From Apostichopus japonicus (lineage: Eukaryota > Echinodermata > Holothuroidea > Aspidochirotida > Stichopodidae): DNA of 64,000 bases. This document shows, piece by piece, positions 50,701 to 63,768 of the stretch (within the stretch, counting starts at the first letter, position 1; each line of letters starts with the position of its first letter). A model generated the notes under the pieces. It did not search any database and was not told the origin of the DNA. It was given only the letters and a program-made list of their open reading frames with translations. The position numbers and the translations under genes are program-made. The DNA lies in contig NC_092568.1 in the NCBI RefSeq assembly GCF_037975245.1, positions 17,317,001 through 17,381,000 of the forward strand. Reading direction: 5' to 3'.

Positions 50701-53700
50701 CAGTAAATAAAGACATGTTATATTACGAATGAAGCCTCAAAACTATTAAATGATTTGTGAATGAATCATAGAACTTATCAAAATCATGAGGAAGTTTTTT
50801 AGTTCCTGAAGAAAATGACTACACAAAGTGTTTGTTTTTATCGTATCCATTACAACTGTAGTCTGCCACGTTTAGACCCATTACCTTTCATGAGGACTAC
50901 ACAATGACCCACCATGACCCACCAGTCCCCCACCCCTCAGAATCAATGCTCAGAATACATGAAAAGCTAACTTGGACTACGGCTGTCGGCGAGCTTTGAA
51001 AACTGTAGATCAATTTTTCAACCTCCAGCAAAATCCCAGGACCCGCCAAAAATAATTTTTAGTGTTGTGCCCCATAGTTTTGCAGATCGTCGCATTAGAA
51101 CATGGAAGAAATAGTTTGCTCTTATGTTAGGATAGCAGATTACATTGTAGGATGTATTAAGGGATCTTAGTTTCAAATCCACATGTTGCTTGCAGCATTA
51201 GTAGTGCAGGGATGTAAGTGCAGCCAAAAAAAAAAACCGGAAAAATATTCGGAGACCCCAGGTGAATGCCGTCCTAACACATCCTACTCCTAGCTCTGAC
51301 TACTTACACACTATCGTTACTGTATGTTAGGCTAGCTTAGAAGTATTAGCGCTAACACATCCTACCCCTAGTTCTTACTACTTACACACTATCGTTATGT
51401 TAGGCTAGCTCAAAGTTACGAATACGTCGCAGCGAACTACGGAATAAAAAACAGTCTCACATTCGAATGCGATCACAAATATCGACTTTCATATGCGTAT
51501 CCCGTAGATTTCCGCCGCTCACAAATATCACAAGCGTTAATTCCAAAACTTATGTCGAGCACCAGCAGTTACGAAGATATTAATTAGCAGTCCAATCAAC
51601 ATTAATTAGGCAAGGTTTTTCAACGACAGAAATGAGCTATAACGATTTGAAGTTCGCACGTACGCAACGATATTCACATGGCACAATGTTGTACAGTGCA
51701 ATGCGATGATGCGAAACTGGAAATGGTATTTTGAGAAAATTGAAGTTAGCTTGCTGCAACGGGCCAGGCATTTTTGCCGCGTTGTGTCTTTGATATTCGA
51801 ACAATTTTGTGGAACTTTATTGGAATTTAAAAAAAAAACGGATTTCCGTAAAAATACGGAAGACTTACATCCCTGCAAAAAAAAACCGGATTTCCGTAAA
51901 AATCCTCAAGACTTACATCCCTGGTAGTGAACTAACTTGTGCAATAGTAATTTTATGTCTTGGGAAGTTAAATACTGCAGAAATATTTCACCTGTTCAGT
52001 GGATAACGAACATGCTCCTCTCTGCGCAGCAAATTTAAAATGGTTTTGGAGACGTCGAGCTACAATACTACTCATTTCGGGTTTATTCATTTAATTTGAG
52101 ATACTGTCTTCTCCTTAATGCGACTAAATGTAAACCTGTGCTAAGAAAAGTTGTTGAGAAACCAGGGTGTACTCTTGTCTATAAGATGGTGCAATGTATT
52201 GGAGGAGAAGGGACGAGGCTATAAAACCTATTAACCTTCCTCTCTCTTGCCCTATCATCTCCTTTACCATCCATCAAAATTGAAACTCATCATAAGAAAG
52301 TTTCGCCCTACGTAAGGAGGCATAAGTCCAAATGGCTACATAGTGGGTCCCAGGGTGGTACTGTAAGCTCATGAGGTGTTTAATGAAGATGGGGATATTT
52401 TTCACAGTGTGGTTACGAATGGCAAACAATAAACGTAGAACATTAATATCTACGAATACACCATTTACATCAAAATCCTAGATACTGATCTTATCTACAA
52501 ACTCACCGTTTATTCCAATTAAGGAGTCCCAGTTGGCTGAGAAGACTTCGACAGAGGAAGAAACTAGAATCTGGATCGATGGGCGGAGTCTCCTGCATCG
52601 GTTGTGAGATCATGCTGGGAAACACAATAGGACAAAACAATGAACTCAGAAGAACTCATGCATATGCATCACTTTATGCAATAATCTGTGGTCCATCAAA
52701 CCTAAATATTCAATGTATATGAATGCATTCAAATCCCTCAAAAAAATTGTATCGTAAATGGTTTTCAACAAGTGAAGGGAAACTGCTACAGGTGATGGTT
52801 TTATTTAATCTTCTCATATAAGTAAATTTGCTTTCCAATATCAACACTTTGTCATGTTACAACTAGCTCATTTCAAATATGTCTAAATTATCCGCACCTT
52901 TTCCGCTCCGCATTTTCGGAGCAGAATTTTGTTTCCAATTCAAACTGGTGTAAGATACCAGCGAGTGCTTCCTTCTCCAGAGGAGTTGAAATCTCGGCTG
53001 GGGCTGGGGTTGGTATGTTCAGAGGGACACCTGGTCGTAGCAGACACTCTGGGCTGGTGTATCCGAGGAACTGTTGCAGCTGTAATTCAAATTAAATGTG
53101 ACAATATTTTGAGGCTCACAGAGGCTAATCCATCAATTTTTCACAGATTACTCGAGATTATTATTCTGTATCGAATGACGTTATCTCCAAAAGGTTGAAA
53201 CAATTTCGAGAAGACTTCCTTCATGAAAGCCGTCCACGAAATGTACTGCTTCGACTATTTGCTACAGTCATGGCACGAGGCAAAATGTTTACATTCAACG
53301 TAAAAGTATATTTTCTGCATGATCAGCTTTCCAAACATAAATGAAAACCAGATCAGAAACTCTATGGAGAGTGTGGCCACAGACAGGACATCAAATTAGA
53401 GGACACATTAATGTAATGGAATAGATGACATGATGACAGGGGACTGCTAGTCATGAATTATGTTTCAAAGCTGGTGGGGGAACCCTGCATGTTCCACATA
53501 TCACAATGAAATTACAGACTAAATTAGAACAATTTCAATACACTTCATACAAGATCATACTAACTGTAAAACCAGATGAGAAGCTCTATGGATAGTTTGG
53601 CCCTTGACAGGAATATCAAATTAGAGGACACATTAATGTAATGGAATAGATGACATGATGACAGGGGACTGCTAGTCATGAATTATGTTTCAAAGCTGGT

Positions 53701-56700
53701 GGGGGAACCCTGCATGTTCCACATATCACAATGAAATTACAGACTAAATTAGAACAATTTTAATACACTTCATACAAGATAATACTAACTGTAAGGAAAT
53801 TGCACTTGCTTTGCACAGTAGAAAATGCATATATGTGCATACATGTTAGCCTTACATTCATAAAAGCCAATAAAGTACAAGTTTAAGAGTTTTAAGAATG
53901 AGTAGCTGTTGGATTCTGTAACTATCAAACATCGATTGTTTACTGTTTGTTTTTTAAAACCATTTATTAACAACTGCCGGATATACACAAATCCGGCGAG
54001 AGGTCATGCTGGAGGACAGTGACTGTCTGGCCTATAAATGCCGGATATCTGGCCACACTATCCATGGATGATTCCTATTACTGTATATATCCAGTTTGAA
54101 TCAAAGCAGTTACATGGAGAATATTTGCTTAATCCTTTTTAAGGCAAACAGTTAAATAACAACCAATAGATCATCTGATATTTTCACTATTTGGTGAAGA
54201 TCTGAAACAGGTAATTTTTCAATTAATCTGAAGCATCGTGAGATTAAAGACCATTCAAAAGATCTCTATACTGCAAACCAAGAGCATGATCAATAAGTCA
54301 CTGAGGCTGAGGTTGCCTCATCTCAATTCTCTTCCTCCCTTTACCTCATCCAGCAGGTCTGCCTCTCTGTCAGCATCCCACGATGGTAGGGTACTGCGAG
54401 GTCTGCTGAGGCCCCGCAAATCTGTCGCAGAATCTGCGAGGGACGACGCCATCCTGGACGAGAATTCATCTTCGTCTTCGTCGACGTCTGCAGACTCCTC
54501 CAGACTGGCATCGTACGACTCCACCTCCTGGTCCTCTGAAGAGAGAGAGGGTGAAATAAGAACACATGGTCATATTACCATATATGAATATTCAAACATA
54601 TCTGACAGTGCTGACTCCTCCAAGACATCATAACAATACATATTCTGGTCCCTCTACACCTTATTATCTCAGAACACATACCCCCCTTAGCAAGACATTC
54701 TTCACAAAGAAGAACATTTCCTATAGATCTTTTTCATGCAGCCATGGACAACTGGGTGTTCTCTGTAGAGAGGAAATGAATATTCATGACATTCATGTAC
54801 CACCTATAGCACATCTGTGAATTCCTGTAAACGGTTAAAATAAAAATGTTTTTTCTGTAGAGAATGTTACACTATGAAACTGCACTTAATTATCCCCATC
54901 TTCACTCGCCCAAAAAAATCCTTTGGAAAATGTTCATGTTTGTCACTGATAAATGCAACCGCTTTCTTCTTCATGGAATTTAATTTTCCCTGAGATATAC
55001 CCTTACATCAATGCCTAACTGTGATAACAAAGTGACGTCTAAAACATCTGAAGTATGTTAAAAAAACTATAATTGTGACATGTCCTCATGAATATTCAAC
55101 AGGTAAAAATGCAGGATTAGCAATTAAGCAGGTGCTTGATGCATCCAAAGCAGCAGTTAATAGTGATAGAACAGGAGATACTGTGATATGCTTACCAGGC
55201 TTCTGTGGTCCAATACTTCTCTCCGATGGTCCGTAGAGGATGCCGCCATCCCAGCTGAATTTGCCTCCGACATTTCTGATAATGATCCTAAGCTCTGACT
55301 GAGCACTGGCAAGTAGCCGAGCATCATCACTTAAAGTATCCTGAAATAACATAACCAGAAAACCCAAAGACTTTGTGGTGCACTGCATTAAAATGTTTTA
55401 CACAAATTGATTGATTGAAAATTACAGACTTGTCCAAAGTCAGAACAACGTCAGAGAGTTCCAGCTATGTTGAACATTGCAGTGGTATTTACAACACTCA
55501 CTTGTGGACATCAACCAATGAAATATTAAACTGATATGGATTGCAAAATTTTATGTCTCACACCAAACAGATAACTTTTTGACATTTTTGTGCACAAACA
55601 TGACAAGAGCCAGATGTGTTTAAGAGTATAAACTCTCAGAATCGAACATGACAGCTACACTCAATCTTAATTATAATATTTTTATTTCATCTACTATGTC
55701 TATGGTATGTGGTGCTAAAGCTCAGACCCTATTGTCACAGTACCATATTTGTGTGCCTTCACAAACTGAACATGACCACAATCTATCCACTGAACACAAT
55801 TATCAACTGAGTACTAAACGTGCATGCACACAAAAAAAAACAAGTATGAAGTTCAAGTAAACTATGTATAGTATTAACTATCTTGTAATACAAGCCAAGG
55901 TGTTGCATACACACACTTCACCATTGTAAAGATTCCTTTGCCTTCGGCACGAAATCGCACACATCACTCCTGATATAAATTTCTTGAGGTGAAAGAATCA
56001 CAACCCTTCCAAGGTCACTACGTTAATTTTAAGGTCAACAATTGCTACATAAATGAATAAATTTGTTAATCAAATGCAAAACATTTTCAAGCAATGAACA
56101 CGATCTTAAAAAATTCCAGAGGTCAAATTTTGTCAATATTATTAACAGCTTCTACTGCCAATCAACCTGGTTTAATAACCCATAATGCCCCCCCCTGCCC
56201 CTTCTCCCCACCATACATTTCGTTAAAATGCTCTCCCAGATTCACAACTATTCAAACTAAAGATTCAGGCTATCTGCAGATAAGAGCGACCCATTAATCC
56301 TTCCTCACCTGAGATGATAATTGCACTAAAGAAACGATAGATGAGTCGTTGTAAATGAAAAATTGCACGTTGGGAGCTTCAAAAATAGCTGGAGACAGCT
56401 CGTCCATATTTAAATGGTCGTCAAACTCATTCAATGTGGAGGTGACGCAAGCGGGTCCACCCTCTAAAGGGAAATGGTTCAGTCTATTCATCAAGTGACA
56501 TAGAACCTGCAAAAGAGAAGGTAATGAAGAGGGGAATTTAAATTTTATTTTGTGTGTGTGTCTTGTTAAGATTAACTATGGCAAAAATGATGTAACATAC
56601 AAAGTTATACAGCATTCTTTCCAATAATCTTTTTGTGAGATTCTCTGTAAAGTTAATATGAGACATACCAAATTAATACACAGCTTAGAAACAAACAAAC

Positions 56701-59700
56701 AAACACACACACACTGTACAAAACTAGGCAGGTTTAGCAAGATATTTAGTGGGGTGGGGTGGGGTGGGGAGGGGAAGAAGGTGGTCAAACAATGATTTCC
56801 CTCAGGCACTCAGACAAACAGGAATGCTAAAAGTAAATTTCCATGGTGGGAATCCTTACATACACAGACCCTCAACAAATTTGGCGAATTTCTTACTGTG
56901 TTGGCAGTTAATGCGACAACATTGGTTGAGAGCCCAGCTCTGCTCTGGATTGGTGTCCCTGGCATGAAACCTGAACAGGTTAAAAAAAACAGGAGAAAAT
57001 TATCACATGGATGTGGCAATGGAAAGGTATTACATTTAGACAAGCAGTTCCTAACATCAACCCTAATGGGGTTTTAGAATGTCAATGATACTGTGTCTTA
57101 CCTGCATTCATAGAGAAAAGACACCTTTGGAATATGTAACACATATATTGCACACTTATCATGGAAACTTGTTCATATTTAAAGTGAATTCACAGCTAAC
57201 TTATAAACACCATCCCTGGCAGTATGGGGATTGTAAGCTGTGAGTGTTATATGTGGTATAGGACGGGTAAGCTATGTATATTACATGCATTTCCCATCAC
57301 TAGCAGTATGTGGAGTGTAAACTGTGTTTCATATGTGATTCCCATCACTGCCAGTATAGGGAGTGGAAGCTATGTGGTATAGGAAAGGAAGCCATATGTG
57401 TTTTATGTGATTCCCTATCAGTATAGGGAATGTAAACTGTGTGTGATATATATGATTGCCATCACTGGCAGTAGGGGGAGTGTGAACTGTGTATGTCATG
57501 TGATACCCCATCATTGCAGTATGGGGAGTGTAAGCTATGTGGTATAAGAAGGGTAAGCTATGTGTTTTATATGTGATTCCCATCACTGACAGTATGGGGA
57601 GGGAGTGTAACCTGTGTACTATATGTGGTATAGTAAGCTGTAAGCTGTGTGTCAATGCAATGAGGATACTCACTCTCTGGACCACTGGTAGTCCCTTCTA
57701 TAAACAAGCTCCTCCTACTCTCCTTAATGGCATCTAAATTAAGATGAGGATCGTAGTCCGGAGAAGCCAACTCAGCCAGATTTGTGCTCCATCTTGGCTG
57801 AGATGTTCTCTCTTCAGATGCTGACTGAAGGACCTTTAAAAAGTTTACAAAACATTTTATCTTGATATTTTCCTGTGAGCTCATATTTCTTTTCTCGTGT
57901 TGTTTATTGCCAATAAATTGGTAACAAATGCAATATTTCAAGATGACTTCCATGATAAGTTAACATTGGACAAGAAAAGGAAGGAAAAGGCTGTGATTCT
58001 GTTTATTCATAGGATATCAAATTTGCATATCGCATTGCCTTTAGCAGTGAAACCGATTCCTGTTGTTAACTTTCTATAACTTGTTTGCAGGCGGAGCCAT
58101 ACTCTAATGTATTCAGTAGGCCTACAGAATATGAAATGATTTAATTTTTTTAAATATAAATTAATTAAATTTTTAGCTTTTTCTAACAAACCAGTCTGAT
58201 CTGGCAAAAATGCCAAACGCCAGAGAACATAGATAAATGACAACATGTCACACTCAGCGATCATGGAATATCACTAATTTTGAGACCCTCCGTTTCAACC
58301 CACTGCAAACATTACAACATCAGTTCCCCATCCCCCTCCCCCATTGAGTTACCCCATCTTCTATAAAACATAACATAAGATGTGAAACTTGAATCATGGA
58401 GTCATTTACCCTAAAGACAGTATGTATCAGAATGTCTCCCTCTTGTTTACTGTTACTCTGTGTTTTCTCAAGGAGGGAGTTAACTGGAACAGCCATGCAC
58501 CACTCCAAGAGACAGAAAAGTAATGACACCAGCAGCTGAAATGAAAAAAAAAAAAAGTTAGGACCAGATGAAATGAAAACTTGAAAAAGAAAAATGGACG
58601 AATACACGATAGAAAAATTAGTTGAGATGCAAAAAACTGAAACAAGAAAAAGACCAAACCAAAAGAAAAATGGTATTTTCTTAACTATATAACTAATATC
58701 ACAGCTTCGAAGAAGTCTTTTAAAAGGTGATCCAGCTTGTGATCATATGAGAGTATTTTCTAATACTAACACAAGAATTCACTAATACTAACACAAGAAT
58801 TCACTAATACTAACACAAGAATTCACTAATACTAACACAAGAATTCACTAGTACTAACACAAGAATTCATTAATACTAACACAAAAATTCACTAGTACTA
58901 ACACAAGAATTCACAGTACTAACACAAGAATTCACTAATACTAACACAAGAATCCACTAATACCAACACAAGAATTAGCTAGTATTCATACCACTGTGGT
59001 CTATAGCACCCAACTTGCTTCATGCAAGGATAACAATTTTCTCATTCAAACTTTTACTTATGCAGGAAGGGCAAATCCAATGGATCGGATGGACGGATGT
59101 TACAGATGCTACTTATCACCTCTTATAAAATGGAGGCAACATTTTTATCGCTCAAGAAGTAATTGTGCGAATGGTCACCGAACATGGGAGTCATTTGTTT
59201 TACAAGTTGAAAGACCAAAAGAAGCCTAGATAAATCTTAAATTATGAAGCAGGAATATTTTCTAACCTTCTTATCTCCAGTAGCATGAGCCTGGGGCAGC
59301 AGAGTAGACGCTGTGATGGCAATAACCTGCACACAAAAAAGGAGAAAAGGTCAGCAGTGTTAATTACAAGTTTGTGAGAGTAACCAGTAACCAGTGAGAG
59401 TAACCAGACATTGCCAGATATGTGTAGGTTATAACTGACAGCATACATAGATACAGACGAGAATACAGAGGGTTCGCAAGGAGGACTGAAAGAAAAACAT
59501 ATTACATCGATTCCGAAGCAGTCGCGCAACTCCACGACATGAACTCATAGAAAGACAAATCAACAAATCAAAACGATGCAAGGTTCTAAGAGTTACGATT
59601 TCTACCTGTCTGGGTTTGATCTTCAAACAACCCTCGAGATGAAGAAATCAGACTTAATACTCTTAACAAAGTCAAATATGTGACAATGTATCCACTTCAG

Positions 59701-62700
59701 CATTAATTCTTTTACTTCTTATGACATCTGGTTGCAATCATTACACAGTAAAAAAACAAACATCCCACTTATAAACAATTTCCCTCATGTGACTACCGCA
59801 ACAGTTTCTCTCTATAAGGAATTTTCTTTAACTGCTGCGTACCTCGATAATTTTCTTGGGCGTCTCTGGTAGGTGTGTCCTAAGCCTGCCTGCCTGGTCA
59901 CTCAACATGAGCAACATATCACAGGCCATCTGTGCCACCTGTTTGCTGGAAAACTGAAACAAAGAAAGACATCTATTATCAAGAGGATCAATGGCTACTG
60001 AAAAAATCTTCTTCATCTTAGAGTGACAAACTCACTCCCACACACCCCTCCCCCACCCCTTTGTTTCCTATCACTCTTCCAGCTCCACAAAATCCCATTG
60101 TTCTGTCATGCAGATCTTTGGTAATTTTTAGCTTCCAACACACCACACCTCACTTCTGGAACCCCCTTCTGGTTAAGTTACGATCATTTGGACTCTCTCG
60201 ATCAGTTTAAGCTTTGCATTAAAACAACAATTTGGTTTTTTTTTTTAGTGTTGTGGTCAAGTGGTAAAGGCAGTGGACTTGTGATCTAAGGATTACAGGT
60301 TCGAGTCCTGGCCAGATCATAGCCTTGTGTCCTTGGGAAAGGCACTTTATCTCCATTGGCTCTCTTCACCCAGGTATATAAATGGGGACTTGCGAGGTAA
60401 CTTGTAAATATAGTTGCGTGCGCCGGTTTGTGGCTGCACCCTATGGGAAGTCCCTCGGGGGACACGTTGCAATGTGGTGCCCCAGGAGAGATTGTTTGAA
60501 TTGTTCACACTTTGGTGTGTAGGCGTGATAAGTTACCAATGACCAGGGTTAAGTTGTAAAGTCGTGTGAGAGGGCCTTGGCACTGAACAAGACTGTAAAC
60601 CTAAAATAATAATAATAATAAGTTTTTAATTGCTCATTTTAACTTTGGCACCAGTAAAGTACATTGAGCAACCTGATCAGATTGGATTTGACACTATATA
60701 GGAATAGTTGTTAACATTACTTTTATTATTATTACTATTGTTATTATTACTATTGTATGATTATCATCATGATAAGTTGACACCAACCTTGAGACTGACA
60801 AGAAGTACATTGAGGGCGTCCTTCATCCTGCTGTGGAATGTAGCATGGACTAGCTCTTCGTAGAGGAATATCGACAGACTGCAGAGCGCGATACATCTGG
60901 CCTCTGAGTTTGGTTCCTTCTTGCCACACTTGAGCAAAATCCCTAGCAACAGGTCCTAGCATACCAGATAAAATGAAACCACAAGTAAGACACTTAAAAA
61001 ATTAATATCCTCATATGAAAAAAGAAAAATAACTTTAAACCCTCATAAGAAAAAGAGTAAAACAACTTAACATCGTCATATGAAAAAGAATATTTTTCTA
61101 CTGAAACAGAATCATATCAGATGTTTTCGAGAGTTGTGAAACATCGGCACAAATGATTGACATTCATGAAGTGCAGGACCAATGACGTTCAAAGAGAGAA
61201 AAACAACAACAACAACGAAGAGTATAATCCATGATAATCGTGTCACTGCAGACTATTTCTACGTGTGATATTAAAAACCTATCCCAAGATTTGTTAAAAT
61301 TAATAAACCTGATTCCCTCTAAATGATGGCCGGAAAAAGAAAGAAATAAGACTCCTTACCTTAACAGGGCTCATATCAGGACCCTTGATACAGACAATAT
61401 CTGGAGAGTTTGGTTCTAGCAGATTGAGGTTGCAGAACATGTTAGGAAAGCAAACTAGGGACCCCAGCAGAGACAGCGCGGAGATCCGAGGAGCCTGTAA
61501 ATGCAAAGTCAAAAAAGCTTATGACTGGGTTAACATCTACCCTCAGCTGTATTAGAACAACTAAAGAAACACATCTGGCTTAATAAATCTCCTTTGCAAG
61601 CAAATAAAGCAGTAATTGCACATACACAGAGACACAATTCCTCAAGAGTTGACTGCTGGAGTTGGAAACCAATTCCACCTGGCTGGATCGTACTCCAAAT
61701 TAAAATACGACCGCTATGTCGTGGTCGATAGATGTAAACCGACCCCTATACGGTGAATAATTTATCCAGTGTCGCATTGCAAAAAGCTTTGCAAACTGGT
61801 CAAATTACTATGCAAGTCCAAACATGTGTATTAGTTTTGTACACAGGAACCATAGTATTTTACAAAGGACAAAATTCAGTGACTTCAAAACTGCTACACA
61901 AAATTTTGAACTCTAAATTTATTCACTGATATATGGTAAAACCATCTTCATTGCACACAGTCGTTTTATTAATACTTTTTGGGTTTTACCCTTGAGTTCA
62001 TATTTTTTCACTACATAGTGTGCTTAGAAAAATCTCTGATTGGTTGATAAAAGGTCAACAAAATTTATCGACTGACAGCTTTGAGCTTTGACCTTAACTA
62101 TGGCAGGCCGATTTAAGGTAGCGGCGATTACAGAGCGTTGGATTTTCCTGTACTTTGCAGTCACTAACGACCTGGCAATAAAAAAACATATTCGTGAAGA
62201 ACTTAATCAGTTTCACAGCAGGACAGCAGCGCAAGACTGCTACAGCATGCTGTACTGGAGTATGAGCAGGCCTTTACATTCCTAATGAACTGTTTATTTG
62301 TCACATGTCCACGGTTAATTGGTGGACGATATCAATCCCTAACGTCTTCAAGTAGTATGAAAAGCAAGCAACATATGCCAACAAGCCCCTGTTTGTTAAA
62401 GCCAATGGCCGGCAGATAAAAAAACCTTGGCCAAAAAACCACTTTGAAACTATTCCATGATTCACATTTCAGACCTCCCACCGGCTGGCACTTCAACAAA
62501 ATAAAGTTTTTTTTTTAAAGATTGTAAATGAAGAAATAAAGGTTTCTTTAGGCTTAAAACATGAAAATTAAGGTTTTTTTAAGGTCAAAGATGAAGTTAA
62601 TTTGTAACATACTCACCATCTATGCCCCATTTTTACATCATCTGTGGCCCTTATTTAAAATACCTGACTTACATTAACTGTTGTTTGTGAGTCTGTTTTG

Positions 62701-63768
62701 TATCACTGCAAGAATCATGCCTAGCTGTCCACAAAAACTTAATGGCCAATGGTTAGCATGACTGAATACAATATTTCTACTCTAAACTAAATCTTTAAAA
62801 AAAAAAAAATAACTTAAAATAAAAGTATTAGGTTTTAAATAGTATTTTTGAAAAATAAAGAGCTGTTATTAAATAAAGGTTTTCAAAGGTTTTAATATAT
62901 TTTTGAAAAATAAAGAGCTGTTTTTTAAATGAAGGTTTTTCAAAGGTTTTAATGATTTTGCTGGGAGGTCTGACATTTTGCCAGGATGCCATGAAAATAT
63001 TTTCAACTTATTTTTAAGTTAAACATTATAATAAATGACTTAATAAACTACAAATACAGTCTAGAAATCAACCAGTAATATGAGGGAGCAGCCTTCCTAC
63101 CTCCATATCCGTGCTGTTGGTGATGATGTTAGCAGCATGTATGAAGTCTAGAATGAGCATCGTCGATCCGGGCAGGTCGCAAGAAAAGAACTCGGGAGCA
63201 GAGTATTGCACTATGGTGTTAACGACATCCTAAACAATGAAAACAGTGACAAAAGAACCTTTTGTTATCTCATAACTAAATTACATCTGTTAAAAGAAAC
63301 CTGGAAAAAAAAATTCTTGAAAGACTAAACAAATTTAAAAACAATGCCAACACTTTATGCAAACATTTATATATAAGAATTGTGCTAGAAAAGAACAATG
63401 AAAAACAGTGACAAAGAAACCTTTGTTATCTCACAACGCTTTACATAGTCTGTTAAAGAAAACCTGGAAAAAATGAGTTCTTCAAAGACTAAACAAATTT
63501 AAAGAAATGCCAACACTTTAAGCAAACATTTGTATATATGCATTGTGCTAGAAAGGAAAAGGTTTCCTGGTACAGAGTTTTTATGACGTTAAATATGATA
63601 TTTTTCACTGACCTGCTCGGAGTTGTTGAGGCCGACATGAAGTAACCGGTAGAAGTGAGTCAGGTAGTCCTTAGAGAGGGGCTGGTCCTGTCTCCGTATG
63701 GTTAAGAAACAGAGCAGCCTGTACGCCCACAGACGTCCGCTCTGGTGAACGTTTGGCAGCTGGGTGGC
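44718..63768 (-). CDS. RALGAPA1: Ral GTPase-activating protein alpha subunit, C-terminal 23 exons (partial, 5' end beyond window)
   Basis: Minus-strand exons: 63613-63768, 63101-63229, 61360-61494, 60788-60955, 59843-59953, 59267-59326, 58410-58535, 57674-57833, 56897-56970, 56309-56506, 55196-55340, 54345-54535, 52898-53079, 52507-52614, 50624-50695, 50277-50400, 49326-49481, 48432-48590, 47859-47986, 47165-47340, 46384-46488, 45684-45860, 44718-44836. Phases match throughout, giving about 1,052 residues and stop TGA. It aligns with vertebrate RALGAPA1/2 through [67 protein letters not shown] and [11 protein letters not shown]. The RapGAP domain spans about 52507-47165, with [13 protein letters not shown] holding the Asn expected to act as the catalytic thumb. 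Role: pairs with the beta subunit to switch off RalA/RalB, and in vertebrates it is controlled by Akt. The last three exons code a Ser/Thr-rich tail I cannot match. The vertebrate A1/A2 pair probably corresponds to this single gene. Confidence 0.95.
45297..45655. repeat. 41 bp minisatellite in RALGAPA intron
   Basis: About eight to nine imperfect copies of a ~41 bp unit containing TTAGTTACATTTCATTCAAC and ATGAAACTAATACATC, in the last intron of RALGAPA. Confidence 0.9.
46055..46100 (+). repeat. G-rich tract in RALGAPA intron
   Basis: Several runs of three to six G (GGGGGGTGGGGTGGGGGAG and following) could fold as a G-quadruplex on the non-transcribed-template side. No function is implied. 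Confidence 0.6.
51207..51923. mobile_element. Non-autonomous hAT-like element (717 bp, CAG...CTG)
   Basis: The left end CAGGGATGTAAGT is the inverse of the right end ACTTACATCCCTG (13 of 13). GTAGTG flanks both sides (51201-51206 and 51924-51929) as a 6-bp target duplication. Near the right end the terminal module is present twice (around 51830-51873 and 51880-51923), each with GGATTTCCGTAAAAAT and ending ACTTACATCCCTG. Near the left end a ~75 bp segment with ACTTACACACTATCGTTA is doubled. No transposase is encoded. CAG termini suggest the hAT superfamily, although the common hAT duplication is 8 bp. It lies in an intron of RALGAPA. Confidence 0.75.
53344..53793. repeat. Two-copy tandem duplication (~225 bp) in RALGAPA intron
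   Basis: A segment containing GAGGACACATTAATGTAATG and AAGCTGGTGGGGGAACCCTG is present twice head to tail with few differences, so this is a recent local duplication. Confidence 0.92.
56751..56774 (+). repeat. Five GGGG runs, strong G-quadruplex candidate
   Basis: Five runs of four G separated by single bases (four GGGGT/A units then GGGG) in an intron of RALGAPA. Four or more G-runs with short loops is the standard quadruplex pattern. Confidence 0.85.
57215..57655. repeat. Degenerate minisatellite in RALGAPA intron
   Basis: Repeated variants of CCCATCACTGGCAGTATGGG followed by GAGTGTAAGCTGTG and ATGTGGTATAG, with uneven unit lengths of about 55-90 bp. The block ends just short of an exon whose donor is at 57673. 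Confidence 0.85.
58758..58982. repeat. 22 bp minisatellite in RALGAPA intron
   Basis: About ten copies of a 22-mer, TTCACTAATACTAACACAAG followed by AA, with few substitutions. Confidence 0.95.
60246..60612 (+). mobile_element. tRNA-derived SINE
   Basis: The head has a box-A-like GTGGTCAAGTGGT and a perfect box-B GGTTCGAGTCC (60299-60309), placing an RNA polymerase III promoter at the left end. The body includes CCTTGGGAAAGGCACTTTAT and CTCTTCACCCAGGTATATAA, a pattern I associate with invertebrate tRNA-derived SINEs. The tail is an (ATA)n run at about 60604-60620. It is inserted antisense to RALGAPA within an intron. The head is too degenerate to be a working tRNA gene. I could not define a clean target duplication. 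Confidence 0.85.
60720..60760. repeat. TTA microsatellite
   Basis: Imperfect TTA/TTG trinucleotides directly before a RALGAPA exon donor at 60787. Confidence 0.8.
62470..62972. mobile_element. Second small CAG...CTG element (503 bp), hAT-like
   Basis: The left end CAGACCTCCCA is the inverse of the right end TGGGAGGTCTG, and ACATTT flanks both sides (62464-62469 and 62973-62978). The interior is AT-rich with a doubled ~65 bp block containing TTTTTGAAAAATAAAGAGCT. No coding capacity. Terminus and duplication length resemble the element at 51207-51923, but the terminal sequence differs. Confidence 0.65.
63236..63560. repeat. Two-copy tandem duplication (~162 bp) in RALGAPA intron
   Basis: Segments starting AAAACAGTGACAAA and ending near TTGTGCTAGAAA are repeated once head to tail, with several small differences. 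They lie between two exons of RALGAPA. Confidence 0.9.

Noticed and set aside
60246-60330. tRNA gene
   Set aside because: The box-B is good but the cloverleaf cannot be completed, and the sequence continues into a SINE body with an ATA tail.
62088-62285. 65-codon plus-strand frame in a RALGAPA intron
   Set aside because: It looks protein-like by eye, but I see no family match, splice context or neighbouring exon.
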